A stretch of DNA of 64,000 nt from Streptomyces sp. R28 (GTDB lineage: Bacteria; Actinomycetota; Actinomycetes; Streptomycetales; Streptomycetaceae). Where the stretch lies: assembly GCF_041052385.1 (NCBI RefSeq), contig NZ_CP163439.1, forward strand, positions 9,103,001 through 9,167,000. Reading direction: 5' to 3'. Within the stretch, counting starts at the first letter, position 1. Each line of letters opens with the position of its first letter. This document shows positions 34,538-42,870 of this stretch, piece by piece. The position numbers and the translations under genes were made by a program. The notes under the pieces are model-generated. The model was not told the origin of the DNA. It saw only the letters and a list, made by a program, of their open reading frames with translations, and ran no database searches.

Positions 34538-36418
34538 TCAGCGCACCTGGTCCATGGGCAGCCACAGGACGGTATCGGCAGCGGCCGCGCTCTTACGGGC
34601 GGTGACCTGGGACGCGGCGTTGATCTCCGCGTCGCCGAGTGCCCGGTTCCACACGTGGACGTCGTCGAGCGCCCCGGTGAGGAAGGCCCGGCTGTCCATG
34701 CGCTGGCCGACGTGCACGCCGAACGGCGAGTTCCGGCTGACCGAACCGGGCACGTCCGCGGTGCTGATCGCCGTACCGTCCAGGAAGAGCGTCAGCTGTC
34801 CTGAGCCGCGCCGCAGGGCGAGGTGGTGCCACTCGCCGTCGTTGTGGGCGTCGTTGGCCCACACGGACGCGGTGCGCACGGTCCCGAATCCCTGCCGTGT
34901 GGTGATGAGGGCGCGCACCCGGTCGTTGTCGGGCTCGCCGCGCAGCCAGACCTGGGGCTGGGTGGAGCCGATCCCGCCCATCCACAGGAACGGCTGCTCG
35001 CCGGCGGTGGCGGAATAGCGGAAGAACAACGAGACGGTGAATTCGCCGTCACCGAGCGGAAGCCGGGTCCGGTACGGCAGGCGTACGGCGTCGTCGTCGC
35101 CGTCGAACTCCACGGCGTCGCCGAACACTCCGTCCGTCGTCTCGGCGCCCCCGAGGACGGTGACGCGCGGCGCGCTCGGGGCGAGGTCGGGGGTGGTCGG
35201 GTCGGGGCCGCGGCGCGGTCCGAGCCAGGCCTCGTCGAAGCGGGCGAAGCGGATCTCGTCGCGTGCGTCGACGGCGCCGCCCTCGTACATCAGGCCCGCC
35301 GAGGACGCGTTGATGCCCACCATGTCGGAGTAGCCCGACCAGTCCGTCGTCACGACCTTGCCGCGGTCCACGCTGTCCCAGGTGGTGCCGCCGTTCCAGG
35401 ACGACCGGATCATCATGGTCCGGCGGCGGTCGGGATCGCCCGGCGCGGACAGCAGGAGGCGATTGCCCAGGCGGAGTGTGGCGCCCTGGACCTGGGGCGT
35501 GTAGAGGTCGGGAATGTCCCGGAAGGGGCCGGTGAAGCTGTTCCCGCCGTCGCGGCTGTACGTCTGGGAGCGGTGGCCGAGGTCGGTGCCGTCCTGTTCC
35601 CGGCCGCTGATGAGGATCGTGCCGTCCGTGCGCTCGGTGAGGGTCACCTCGGACGGCTTCTGCCGGAAGGTGCCGTCGGCCGCGGTGATGGGCCAGGAGT
35701 CGGTGGCGCCGATCCGCCAGTGGTCGCCGCCGTCGTCGCTGACGATGAGGGCGGCGTGGTTGGCGGTGACCCGACTGCCGTCCCAGGTCTCGGTGTTGAC
35801 GCCGAAGACGAGCCGCCCGGCGTGCTTGCCCCTGGTGAGCTGGATGCCGTGCACGGGGCCGGTGGCGTACCAGGAGTTCCAGTTCGCGGGCAGTATTTCG
35901 GCGCTGAGATCGCGCGGCTCGGACCAGGTACGGCCGTCGTCGTCGCTGTACTGGAGATGCGGGGTGCGCTTGCACGGTACGGAGCAACTGCCGCTGTCCG
36001 TCCGGCCCGTGTTGTACGTCTCCGCCAGCAGGATGCGGCCGGTCTCGCGGTCCACGATCGGTGCCGGGTTCCCGTGCGTGTCGCCGTCCCCCTCGTTGAC
36101 GACCTGGAGCGGCCCCCAGGTGCGGCCACCGTCCGTCGAGCGCTTGAGCACGATGTCGATGTCGGCGGCGTCACCGCAGTTGAGCACCCGCCCCTCGGCG
36201 AACGCCAGCAGGGTGCCGTCCTTGGTCCTGACGACCGCCGGGATCCGGAAGCAGGCGTACCCGGGGTCCTGCGAGGCCTTGAAGAGCACCTGCTGCTCGA
36301 ACAGCGGTGTCCGCGTGGTCGGTTGGGACGGCGCCGAACCCAAGGTCGCGGCCGTCGCCGTAGTGGCGACGGCCGCGACGAGGGCAGCTCTGAGACGTGC
36401 GCGAACTCTTGACGGCAT
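34538..36418 (-). CDS. Secreted sialidase, GH33 with C-terminal LamG domain
   Basis: 626 residues. Signal peptide (about 1-30). GH33 six-bladed propeller: FRIP at 57-60 holds the first Arg of the sialic-acid-binding triad, with Asp boxes STDGGRTWG, SDDDGRTWS, SDDGGDHWR and SRDGGNSFT and the Tyr-containing segment TTDWSGYSDMVGI. A C-terminal concanavalin/LamG-like domain (about 425-610, DDDAVRLPYRTRLPLGDGEF and ALDDVHVWNRALGDAEI) probably binds glycans. It releases terminal sialic acids outside the cell. AAGGGCGGG precedes the ATG. Divergent from the isochorismatase gene; the 262-bp gap has no other gene. Confidence 0.95.
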   Translation of the reverse strand: MPSRVRARLRAALVAAVATTATAATLGSAPSQPTTRTPLFEQQVLFKASQDPGYACFRIPAVVRTKDGTLLAFAEGRVLNCGDAADIDIVLKRSTDGGRTWGPLQVVNEGDGDTHGNPAPIVDRETGRILLAETYNTGRTDSGSCSVPCKRTPHLQYSDDDGRTWSEPRDLSAEILPANWNSWYATGPVHGIQLTRGKHAGRLVFGVNTETWDGSRVTANHAALIVSDDGGDHWRIGATDSWPITAADGTFRQKPSEVTLTERTDGTILISGREQDGTDLGHRSQTYSRDGGNSFTGPFRDIPDLYTPQVQGATLRLGNRLLLSAPGDPDRRRTMMIRSSWNGGTTWDSVDRGKVVTTDWSGYSDMVGINASSAGLMYEGGAVDARDEIRFARFDEAWLGPRRGPDPTTPDLAPSAPRVTVLGGAETTDGVFGDAVEFDGDDDAVRLPYRTRLPLGDGEFTVSLFFRYSATAGEQPFLWMGGIGSTQPQVWLRGEPDNDRVRALITTRQGFGTVRTASVWANDAHNDGEWHHLALRRGSGQLTLFLDGTAISTADVPGSVSRNSPFGVHVGQRMDSRAFLTGALDDVHVWNRALGDAEINAASQVTARKSAAAADTVLWLPMDQVR

Positions 36419-36680
36419 GGTGCGGCCCGCCCTTCATCGTCTGGTCATGCATCCAGGCATCTGAACATTCGGACATCCCACGTCCAAAGTGCGCATCACA
36501 GACGTTAGTTGGGCTATCGCACACATCACAAGAACCGTGCACGTGTCACGTCCGGATGGAGTACTGCTTTCCCTCGGTTGCCCCCGCGCCTCGGTTGCCC
36601 CGCGCCTCGATCGCCGTGTGCCGAAGCGCGCAGTCGGCGGATCTCCGGTACGCAGAGCTGATGAAGGATAACGTTCCGTC

Positions 36681-37208
36681 ATGACCGAACCCCTCGCGCT
36701 CGAAGGCGCACGCACCGCCCTTGTGCTCGTCGACCTGATGGACCGCATCGTCGCGTTGCCCCTGGAGCCCCGTAAGGGAACCGAAGTCCTCATGACGTGC
36801 GAGGAGTTGGCCGCCGCGTTCCGCTCGGCGGGGGCGACCGTCGTCCTCGTCCGCGTCGAACGCCCCTCAGTGGCCGAGCAGCCGCCCGGCAGCGGGCTGG
36901 TGGCGGGGCTGCTGAAGGAGGGCGACATCGAGATCGTGAAGCGTACGATCGGCGGATTCCAGGGCACGGGCCTGGACGACCGCCTGCGCGAACGGGGCGT
37001 CGCCACGCTGGTGTTCGGCGGCATCGCCACCAACCTCGGCGTCGAGTCCACCGCCCGCGCCGCCGGTGACCTCGGCTACGAGCTGGTCTTCGTCGAGGAC
37101 GCGATGACGGCGTTCACGGCGGCGGAGCACGAGGCTTCGGTGCGGCTCGACTTCCCCAGGCTGGGTTCGGTGGCGCGTGCGTCGGACGTGCGCTTCACAG
37201 CCACCTGA
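36681..37208 (+). CDS. Isochorismatase-fold hydrolase with Gly at the usual Cys position
   Basis: 175 residues. Rossmann-like isochorismatase fold: D18 in LVLVDLMDRI and K87 in EIVKRTIGGFQGT are the conserved Asp and Lys. The segment IATNLGVEST has Gly120 where cysteine-hydrolase members (nicotinamidase, YcaC type) have the nucleophilic Cys; true isochorismatases such as EntB and PhzD also lack that Cys. It may therefore cleave a vinyl ether or be catalytically altered. It is monocistronic and faces fdhD, with hairpins between. Confidence 0.88.
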   Translation: MTEPLALEGARTALVLVDLMDRIVALPLEPRKGTEVLMTCEELAAAFRSAGATVVLVRVERPSVAEQPPGSGLVAGLLKEGDIEIVKRTIGGFQGTGLDDRLRERGVATLVFGGIATNLGVESTARAAGDLGYELVFVEDAMTAFTAAEHEASVRLDFPRLGSVARASDVRFTAT

Positions 37209-37273
37209 CCCGGCCGACGTGCTCTGGGCCCCGGCTGGAAGCGCCCATGGGCGACCGAGCAGTCGAACAGCGT

Positions 37274-37338
37274 GCCCCCTCGCGGCGCAGGGGGCGCTCC
37301 CCGCCGGTCGGGGGCCCCGCCGCCGTGTCGCGGGGAGC
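37274..37338. terminator. Two hairpins between convergent genes
   Basis: GCCCCCT/AGGGGGC (37274-37295, 8-nt loop) and GCTCCCCGC/GCGGGGAGC (37296-37338, 9-bp stem, 25-nt loop) fill the gap between the isochorismatase-like and fdhD genes. Confidence 0.65.
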
Positions 37339-37341
37339 CGG

Positions 37342-38205
37342 TCAGGCCTGGGCGGCCGCGGACCGCAGAGCGAGCCGGTGTTCGCCCGCGTACACGTTCA
37401 TGGAGCTGCCCCGCAGGAAACCCACCAGCGTCAGCCCCGTCTCCGCGGCCAGGTCCACCGCGAGGGACGAGGGCGCCGAGACCGCCGCCAGGACCGGGAT
37501 ACCGGCCATGACCGCCTTCTGCGCGAGCTCGAAGCTGGCCCGGCCGGAGACGAGAAGGACCGTGCGGGACAGGGGCAGGTCGCCGTTCTGCAGCGTGCGG
37601 CCGACCAGCTTGTCGACCGCGTTGTGCCGGCCCACGTCCTCCCGTATGTCGAGCAGCTCGCCGTCCTCGGTGAACAGGGCCGCCGCGTGCAGGCCCCCGG
37701 TCCGGTCGAAGACCTGCTGGGCCGCGCGCAGCCGGTCGGGGAGGCCCGCGAGCAGGTCGGGGTCGAGCCGGACCGGGGGAGTGTGGCCACCGTGTGTGTC
37801 GTCGATGGGCCAGCGGGCCGTCGTACGCACCGCGTCCAGCGACGCCTTGCCGCACAGCCCGCAGGACGACGTCGTGTAGACGTTGCGTTCGAGGGTGATG
37901 TCGGGAATCACCACCCCGGGGGCCGTCCTCACGTCCACCACGTTGTACGTGTTCGAGCCGTCCACCGTGGCGCCCGCGCAGTAGACGATGTTCTGCAGAT
38001 CGCCCTGCTCCGCGAGCACCCCCTCGCTCACCAGGAACCCGGCGGCCAGCGCGAAGTCGTCGCCGGGCGTGCGCATGGTGATCGCCAGCGGCTTGCCGTT
38101 GAGCCGGATCTCCAGGGGTTCCTCGGCGACGAGTGTGTCCGGCCGGGTGGAGACGGCCCCGTCCCGAATGCGGATCACCTTGCGTCGTTCCGTGACTCGT
38201 CCCAT
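37342..38205 (-). CDS. fdhD: Formate dehydrogenase accessory sulfurtransferase FdhD
   Basis: 287 residues. FdhD carries sulfur from IscS to the molybdenum cofactor of formate dehydrogenase. The family's CxxC motif appears as SSCGLCGKASLDAV near residue 125, with MRTPGDDFALAAGFLVSEGV, EDVGRHNAVDKLVG and VSGRASFELAQKAVMAGIP. The ATG at 38205 is used; an upstream in-frame reading overlaps the Fe-S gene. It lies last in the formate dehydrogenase gene set, 23 bp after the Fe-S subunit, fitting its role in activating that enzyme. Confidence 0.95.
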   Translation of the reverse strand: MGRVTERRKVIRIRDGAVSTRPDTLVAEEPLEIRLNGKPLAITMRTPGDDFALAAGFLVSEGVLAEQGDLQNIVYCAGATVDGSNTYNVVDVRTAPGVVIPDITLERNVYTTSSCGLCGKASLDAVRTTARWPIDDTHGGHTPPVRLDPDLLAGLPDRLRAAQQVFDRTGGLHAAALFTEDGELLDIREDVGRHNAVDKLVGRTLQNGDLPLSRTVLLVSGRASFELAQKAVMAGIPVLAAVSAPSSLAVDLAAETGLTLVGFLRGSSMNVYAGEHRLALRSAAAQA

Positions 38206-38228
38206 GTTCCCGTCCCCACCAGTCCTGA

Positions 38229-39089
38229 TCAGTCCCGGTTCTGTACGTGCTGGTAGCCGAAGCGGCCCTTGATGCACAGATTGCCGTGGGTCACCGGGTT
38301 GTCGTGCGGCGAGGTGACCTTCACGATCTCATTGTCCTGCACGTGCAAGGTGAGGTTGCAGCCCACTCCGCAGTACGCGCACACCGTGGTCGTCTCCGTC
38401 TGCGCCGACTCGTCCCAGGTACTCGCCGCCCGCATGTCGAACTCGGACTTGAAGGACAGGGCCCCGGTCGGGCACACCTCGATGCAGTTCCCGCAGTACA
38501 CGCAGGCCGAGTCGGTCAGCGGAGCGTCCTGCTCGACCGCGATGCGTGCGTCGAAGCCGCGCCCGGTGACGGAGATCGCGAAGGTGTTCTGCCACTGGTC
38601 GCCGCAGGCGTCCACGCACTTGTAGCAGAGGATGCACTTGTCGTAGTCGCGCACGTACAGGTCGTTGTCGATCTTCGGTTCCTCGTTGAGGCGCGCCGCG
38701 CCCGGGCCGAAGCGGTCCGGCTTCGCCTCGTACTCCTTGATCCATTCGGCGACCTGCGGGGTCGTCGACATGTCGACCGACGAGGCGAGCAGTTCGAGGA
38801 CGATCTTGCGGCTGTGCCGGGCACGCTCGGTGTCGGTCTTCACCTCCATGCCGGACTCGGCCTTGCGCGAGCAGGCCGGGACCAGGGTCCGGGACCCCTC
38901 GACCTCGACGACGCACACCCGGCACGCGTTCTTGGGCGTCAGGGTGTCGCCTTGGCACAGGGTCGGGATGTCCTTCCCCGCCGCTCGGCAGGCGTCGAGG
39001 ATCGTGGAGCCCTCCGTCGTGCGCACGGGCTCCCCGTCGATGGTGAACTCCAGCAGCCGGCGCGGGATCCCCAGCGGTACCACGGTCAT
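38229..39089 (-). CDS. Formate dehydrogenase Fe-S subunit: 2Fe-2S, 2x[4Fe-4S] and Molybdop_Fe4S4 domains
   Basis: 286 residues from an ATG at 39089 that overlaps the NuoF-like stop by 4 bp. N-terminal 2Fe-2S domain with C45, C56, C59 and C73 (NuoG-like), then CILCYKCVDACGDQWQ and CVYCGNCIEVCPTGAL clusters, and a C-terminal Molybdop_Fe4S4 domain CAYCGVGCNLTLHVQDNE ending GNLCIKGRFGYQHVQNRD. In NAD-dependent formate dehydrogenases these domains are the N-terminal part of FdhA; here they are a separate polypeptide and the catalytic part is the gene at 42870-40915. Electrons would pass from Mo through this chain to the FMN subunit. Confidence 0.94.
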   Translation of the reverse strand: MTVVPLGIPRRLLEFTIDGEPVRTTEGSTILDACRAAGKDIPTLCQGDTLTPKNACRVCVVEVEGSRTLVPACSRKAESGMEVKTDTERARHSRKIVLELLASSVDMSTTPQVAEWIKEYEAKPDRFGPGAARLNEEPKIDNDLYVRDYDKCILCYKCVDACGDQWQNTFAISVTGRGFDARIAVEQDAPLTDSACVYCGNCIEVCPTGALSFKSEFDMRAASTWDESAQTETTTVCAYCGVGCNLTLHVQDNEIVKVTSPHDNPVTHGNLCIKGRFGYQHVQNRD

Positions 39090-40909
39090 TCGTACGCCCC
39101 CAGACGGTCGATGGCGGATTCCACGGCGTTCCACGCGGTCTGCCCCAGACCGCAGATCGAGGCGTCCCGCATCGCGCGGCCGACCTCCCTGAGCAGGGCG
39201 ATGTCATCGGCGGCCGCGGCACCCGTGCGCGCCACGATCCGGTGCAGTGCCTCCTCCTGCCGGACGGTCCCGACCCGGCACGGCACGCACTGTCCGCACG
39301 ACTCGTCGCGGAAGAACTCGGCGATGCGCAGCAGCAGCCGCGGCAGCGGGACCGTGTCGTCGAAGGCCATGACCACGCCCGAGCCGAGCGTCGTGCCCGC
39401 CTCCCGCGTGCCCTCGAAGGTGAGCGGGATGTCCAGCTCGTCGGGCCGTACGAAGCCGCCCGCCGCACCGCCCAGCAGCACCGCCCGCAGCCGCTCCCGC
39501 ACCCCGGCCAGCTCCAGCAGGTCGCCCAGTGTCGCCCCGAAGGGGAGCTCGTAGATACCGGGCCGCGCCACGCTCCCCGACACGCAGAACAGCTTCGGCC
39601 CGGTGGATTTCGCCGTGCCGGTCGCCGCGTACGCCGGTGCTCCCATGGTCAGGATCGGCAGTACGTTGACCAGTGTCTCCACGTTGTTCTCCACCGTCGG
39701 CTTGCCGAACAGGCCCTTCTCCACGGGGAACGGCGGCTTCGAGCGCGGCTCGCCCCGGTAGCCTTCGATCGAGTTGAAGAGAGCCGTCTCCTCACCGCAG
39801 ATGTACGCTCCCGCGCCCCGTCGGATCTCGATGTCGAAGGCGTATCCCTGGCCGAGGACGTCGTCGCCGAGCAGTCCACGCGCGCGTGCCTGCGCGAGGG
39901 CGTGTTCCAGGCGGTGCAGGGCGCGTGGGTACTCGCCGCGCAGATACAGGTAGCCCTTGTGCGCGCCGGTCGCGTACGCCGCGATTGTCATCGCCTCGAC
40001 CAGCGCGTACGGATCGCCCTCCATGATCACGCGGTCCTTGAAGGTGCCCGGCTCGGACTCGTCGGCGTTGCAGACGACGTAGTGCGGATGGTCGGGCTGC
40101 GACGCCGTGGCCTGCCATTTGCGGCCGGTGGGGAAGGCGGCGCCGCCGCGCCCGACCAGGCCGGAGTCGGTGACCTCGCGGATGACTCCGGCGGGACCGA
40201 GCTCGAAGGCCCGGCGCAGGGCGGTGTAGCCGCCGTGGGCGCGGTAGTCGTCCAGCGACCCGGGGTCGACGACTCCGACGCGCCGCAGCAGGGTCAGCGC
40301 GGGATCCCCCGCCTGCGGTACCGCCATCGCGGCCGGTGGCTCCTCGGGCGCCGAGTCCGGCGCGCTCGCGGCGAGGACCGCGTCGTGCACGGTCGCCGGC
40401 GCCGAGACCGCCGTACGCACCGGATCCCCCGCCTTGATCGCGAGCGCCGCCGGAGCGCGTTCGCACAGGCCCAGGCAGGGACTGCGCTCGACCGACACAC
40501 CGCTGCCGAGGCCGAGCCGTGCCTCGACCCCGGCGCACAGCTCGCTCGCTCCGGCAGCCGCGCACGCGAGGTCCGTGCACACGTGGAGCACGGTCGCGGG
40601 GCGCGGCTTGACGGAGAACATGGCGTAGAAGGTGGCGACGCCGTACGCCTCCGACGGCGGTACGGTCAGCCGCCGGCACAGGTAGTTCAGGGCGCCCTCG
40701 CTGATCCAGCCGACCCGGTCGTTGATCGCGTGCAGCCCCGGCAACAGCAGGTCGCGGCGGTCCCGGGCCTCGCGTCCGCCGCGCGCCCACCTGAGGTCCG
40801 CGTCGGAGCGGTCGGCGCCCTCCCAGGAGGACTCCGGCGGGCCCAACAGGGCGTCGACGGCCGCCCGTTCGTCATCCGTCGGTTTGCTGTCGCCGAAGTG
40901 CAGGTCCAC
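39086..40909 (-). CDS. NADH-binding FMN subunit of formate dehydrogenase (NuoE-NuoF fusion)
   Basis: 607 residues from a GTG 5 bp after the catalytic-subunit stop, with GAGGTGA across that stop. Residues about 20-165 are NuoE-like (2Fe-2S ligands in VCTDLAC and SPCLGLC). Residues about 215-600 are NuoF-like: GLVGRGGAAFPTGRKW and VCNADESEPGTFKDR for FMN/NADH, GAYICGEETALFNSIEG, and the [4Fe-4S] motif ESCGQCVPCRVG. It transfers electrons from formate to NAD+, as the beta/gamma part of soluble NAD-dependent formate dehydrogenase. Confidence 0.95.
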   Translation of the reverse strand: MDLHFGDSKPTDDERAAVDALLGPPESSWEGADRSDADLRWARGGREARDRRDLLLPGLHAINDRVGWISEGALNYLCRRLTVPPSEAYGVATFYAMFSVKPRPATVLHVCTDLACAAAGASELCAGVEARLGLGSGVSVERSPCLGLCERAPAALAIKAGDPVRTAVSAPATVHDAVLAASAPDSAPEEPPAAMAVPQAGDPALTLLRRVGVVDPGSLDDYRAHGGYTALRRAFELGPAGVIREVTDSGLVGRGGAAFPTGRKWQATASQPDHPHYVVCNADESEPGTFKDRVIMEGDPYALVEAMTIAAYATGAHKGYLYLRGEYPRALHRLEHALAQARARGLLGDDVLGQGYAFDIEIRRGAGAYICGEETALFNSIEGYRGEPRSKPPFPVEKGLFGKPTVENNVETLVNVLPILTMGAPAYAATGTAKSTGPKLFCVSGSVARPGIYELPFGATLGDLLELAGVRERLRAVLLGGAAGGFVRPDELDIPLTFEGTREAGTTLGSGVVMAFDDTVPLPRLLLRIAEFFRDESCGQCVPCRVGTVRQEEALHRIVARTGAAAADDIALLREVGRAMRDASICGLGQTAWNAVESAIDRLGAYE

Positions 40910-40914
40910 TTACG

Positions 40915-42870
40915 TCACCTCACGTTCGTCACTACGGTCACGACGGGGAGCTTCTCGATCCGGATCGCCGACGCCTTGAACTCCGCCGTCCCCGCGATCG
41001 GGCAGTTCGCCTCGATCGTCAGCTGGTTGGTGTCCACCTCGTCGGGAAAGTGCATGGTCATGAAGGCCAGCCCGGGCCGCAGCGCGGTGTCGATCCACAC
41101 CGGCGCGACGACCGACCCGCGCCGCGAACTCACCCGGACCTCCTCGCCGACCACGACCCCGTACCGCTCGGCGTCCTCCGGGCACAGCTCGACGAACTCG
41201 CCGCGGCGCAGCGGGGAGGCGAAACTCCCGCTCTGCACACCGGTGTTGTAGGAGTCGAGCCGCCGTCCGGTGGTGAGCCGGATCGGGTACTCCTCGTCGG
41301 TGAGGTCGACCGGCGGATCGTGCTGGACGATCCCGAAGGGCGCCGGCATCCCGCGCTTCGCCGGATCCTTCTCCCACAACCGGCCGTGCAGGTAGGTCGG
41401 TTCGAGCCCGTCGGTGGTCGGGCACGGCCACTGGATGCCCTGGTGCTCCGCCAGGCGTTCGTACGTCATCCCGTAGTGGTCCGGCGAGACGGACCTGAGC
41501 TCGTTCCACACCGCCTCGGCGTCGGCGTACTTCCACTCGTGGCCGAGCCGGGCCGCCAGCTCGCAGATGATGTCGATGTCCTCGCGCGCCTCGCCGGGCG
41601 GCGTGACGGCCCGTCGCACCCGCTGAACCCGCCGCTCGCTGTTGGTGGTCGTGCCGTCGGTCTCCGCCCACCCGGCGGTCGCGGGGAGGATGACGTCGGC
41701 CAGCTGTGCCGTCTTCGTGAGGAAGATGTCCTGGACGACGAGGAAGTCCAGCTGCCGCATGCGCCGTACGGCCTGCTCGCTGTCGGCCTCCGACTGCGCC
41801 GGGTTCTCGCCGATGCAGTAGACGGCCTTGAGCGTGCCCTCCTCCATCGCCTCGAACATCTCGGTGAGGTTGAGCCCGTAGTGCGGCTGGATGACGGTGT
41901 CCCAGGCCGACTCGAACTTCAGGCGGGAGCCGGGGTCGAGGATGTCCTGGAAGCCGGGCAGACGGTTGGGGATCGCGCCCATGTCGCCGCCGCCCTGCAC
42001 GTTGTTCTGGCCGCGCAGGGGCTGGAGCCCCGAGCCGTAGCGCCCCACGTGCCCCGTCAGCAGGGAGAGGTTGATCAGTGCGCGGACGTTGTCGGTGCCG
42101 TTGTGGTGCTCGGTGATGCCGAGGGTCCAGCACAGCTGGGCGCGCTCGGCGCGGGCGTAGGCGTGCGCCAACTCCCGTATGGCGGCGGCCGGTACGCCCG
42201 TCACCTTCTCGGCGAGGGACAGCGTCCACGGCTCGACCAGCGCCTTGTACTCCTCGAAGCCGCTCGTCGCCCGCTCGATGAACGCCTCGTTCGCGAGGCC
42301 CGCGTGGATGATCTCGCGGCCGATCGCGTGCGCCATCGGGATGTCGGTGCCGACGTTCAGCCCGAGCCAGCTCTCCGCCCACTCGGCGGTGGAGGTGCGG
42401 CGCGGGTCGACGGCGTACATCCGGGCGCCGTTCCTGATCCCCTTCAGTACGTGCTGGAAGAAGATCGGATGCGCGAAGCGGGCGTTGGAACCCCACATCA
42501 CGATGACGTCGGTGTGCTCGATCTCCTCGTACGACGAGGTGCCCCCGCCCGAGCCGAAGGCCGCCGAAAGGCCCGCCACGCTCGGGGCGTGGCAGGTGCG
42601 GTTGCAGGAGTCGACGTTGTTGGTGCCCATCACGACGCGGGCGAACTTCTGGGCGACGTAGTTCATCTCGTTGGTCGCGCGGGCGCAGGAGAACATGCCG
42701 AACGCGCCGCGGGCCGCCGCCAGTCCGTGGGCGGCACGGTCCAGTGCCTCCTCCCAGCTCGCCGGCCGGAAGGGCTCGTCGCGGGAGTCCCGGACGAGGG
42801 GACGGGTGAGCCGGGTGTAGGTCTTCGGGGTCCGGTCGCGTTTCCTCGTGCGGCGTTCGTCAGATTTCAT
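40915..42870 (-). CDS. Formate dehydrogenase molybdopterin catalytic subunit, lacking the N-terminal Fe-S part
   Basis: 651 residues from an ATG at 42870 that overlaps the PanE-like stop by 4 bp. It begins directly with TYTRLTRPLVRDSRDEPFR, the segment that normally follows the Molybdop_Fe4S4 domain. C93-H94 in NRTCHAPSVAGLSAAFG is the molybdenum-ligating Cys and catalytic His pair. MGD-binding segments VIVMWGSNARFAHP and the C-terminal ITLTTGRRLD-type RLTTGRRLDSYNTG and FPDEVDTNQLTIEANCP are present. Cys, not Sec, is used. It oxidises formate to CO2 and needs the Fe-S protein at 38229-39089 for electron transfer. Reading further upstream in frame is a shadow of PanE. Confidence 0.94.
   Translation of the reverse strand: MKSDERRTRKRDRTPKTYTRLTRPLVRDSRDEPFRPASWEEALDRAAHGLAAARGAFGMFSCARATNEMNYVAQKFARVVMGTNNVDSCNRTCHAPSVAGLSAAFGSGGGTSSYEEIEHTDVIVMWGSNARFAHPIFFQHVLKGIRNGARMYAVDPRRTSTAEWAESWLGLNVGTDIPMAHAIGREIIHAGLANEAFIERATSGFEEYKALVEPWTLSLAEKVTGVPAAAIRELAHAYARAERAQLCWTLGITEHHNGTDNVRALINLSLLTGHVGRYGSGLQPLRGQNNVQGGGDMGAIPNRLPGFQDILDPGSRLKFESAWDTVIQPHYGLNLTEMFEAMEEGTLKAVYCIGENPAQSEADSEQAVRRMRQLDFLVVQDIFLTKTAQLADVILPATAGWAETDGTTTNSERRVQRVRRAVTPPGEAREDIDIICELAARLGHEWKYADAEAVWNELRSVSPDHYGMTYERLAEHQGIQWPCPTTDGLEPTYLHGRLWEKDPAKRGMPAPFGIVQHDPPVDLTDEEYPIRLTTGRRLDSYNTGVQSGSFASPLRRGEFVELCPEDAERYGVVVGEEVRVSSRRGSVVAPVWIDTALRPGLAFMTMHFPDEVDTNQLTIEANCPIAGTAEFKASAIRIEKLPVVTVVTNVR

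Noticed and set aside
36419..36680. GntR-like site in CATCTGAACATTCGGACATC upstream of the sialidase
   Set aside because: Symmetry is weak (only outer A/T bases match) and no second copy was found; recorded as unremarkable intergenic DNA.
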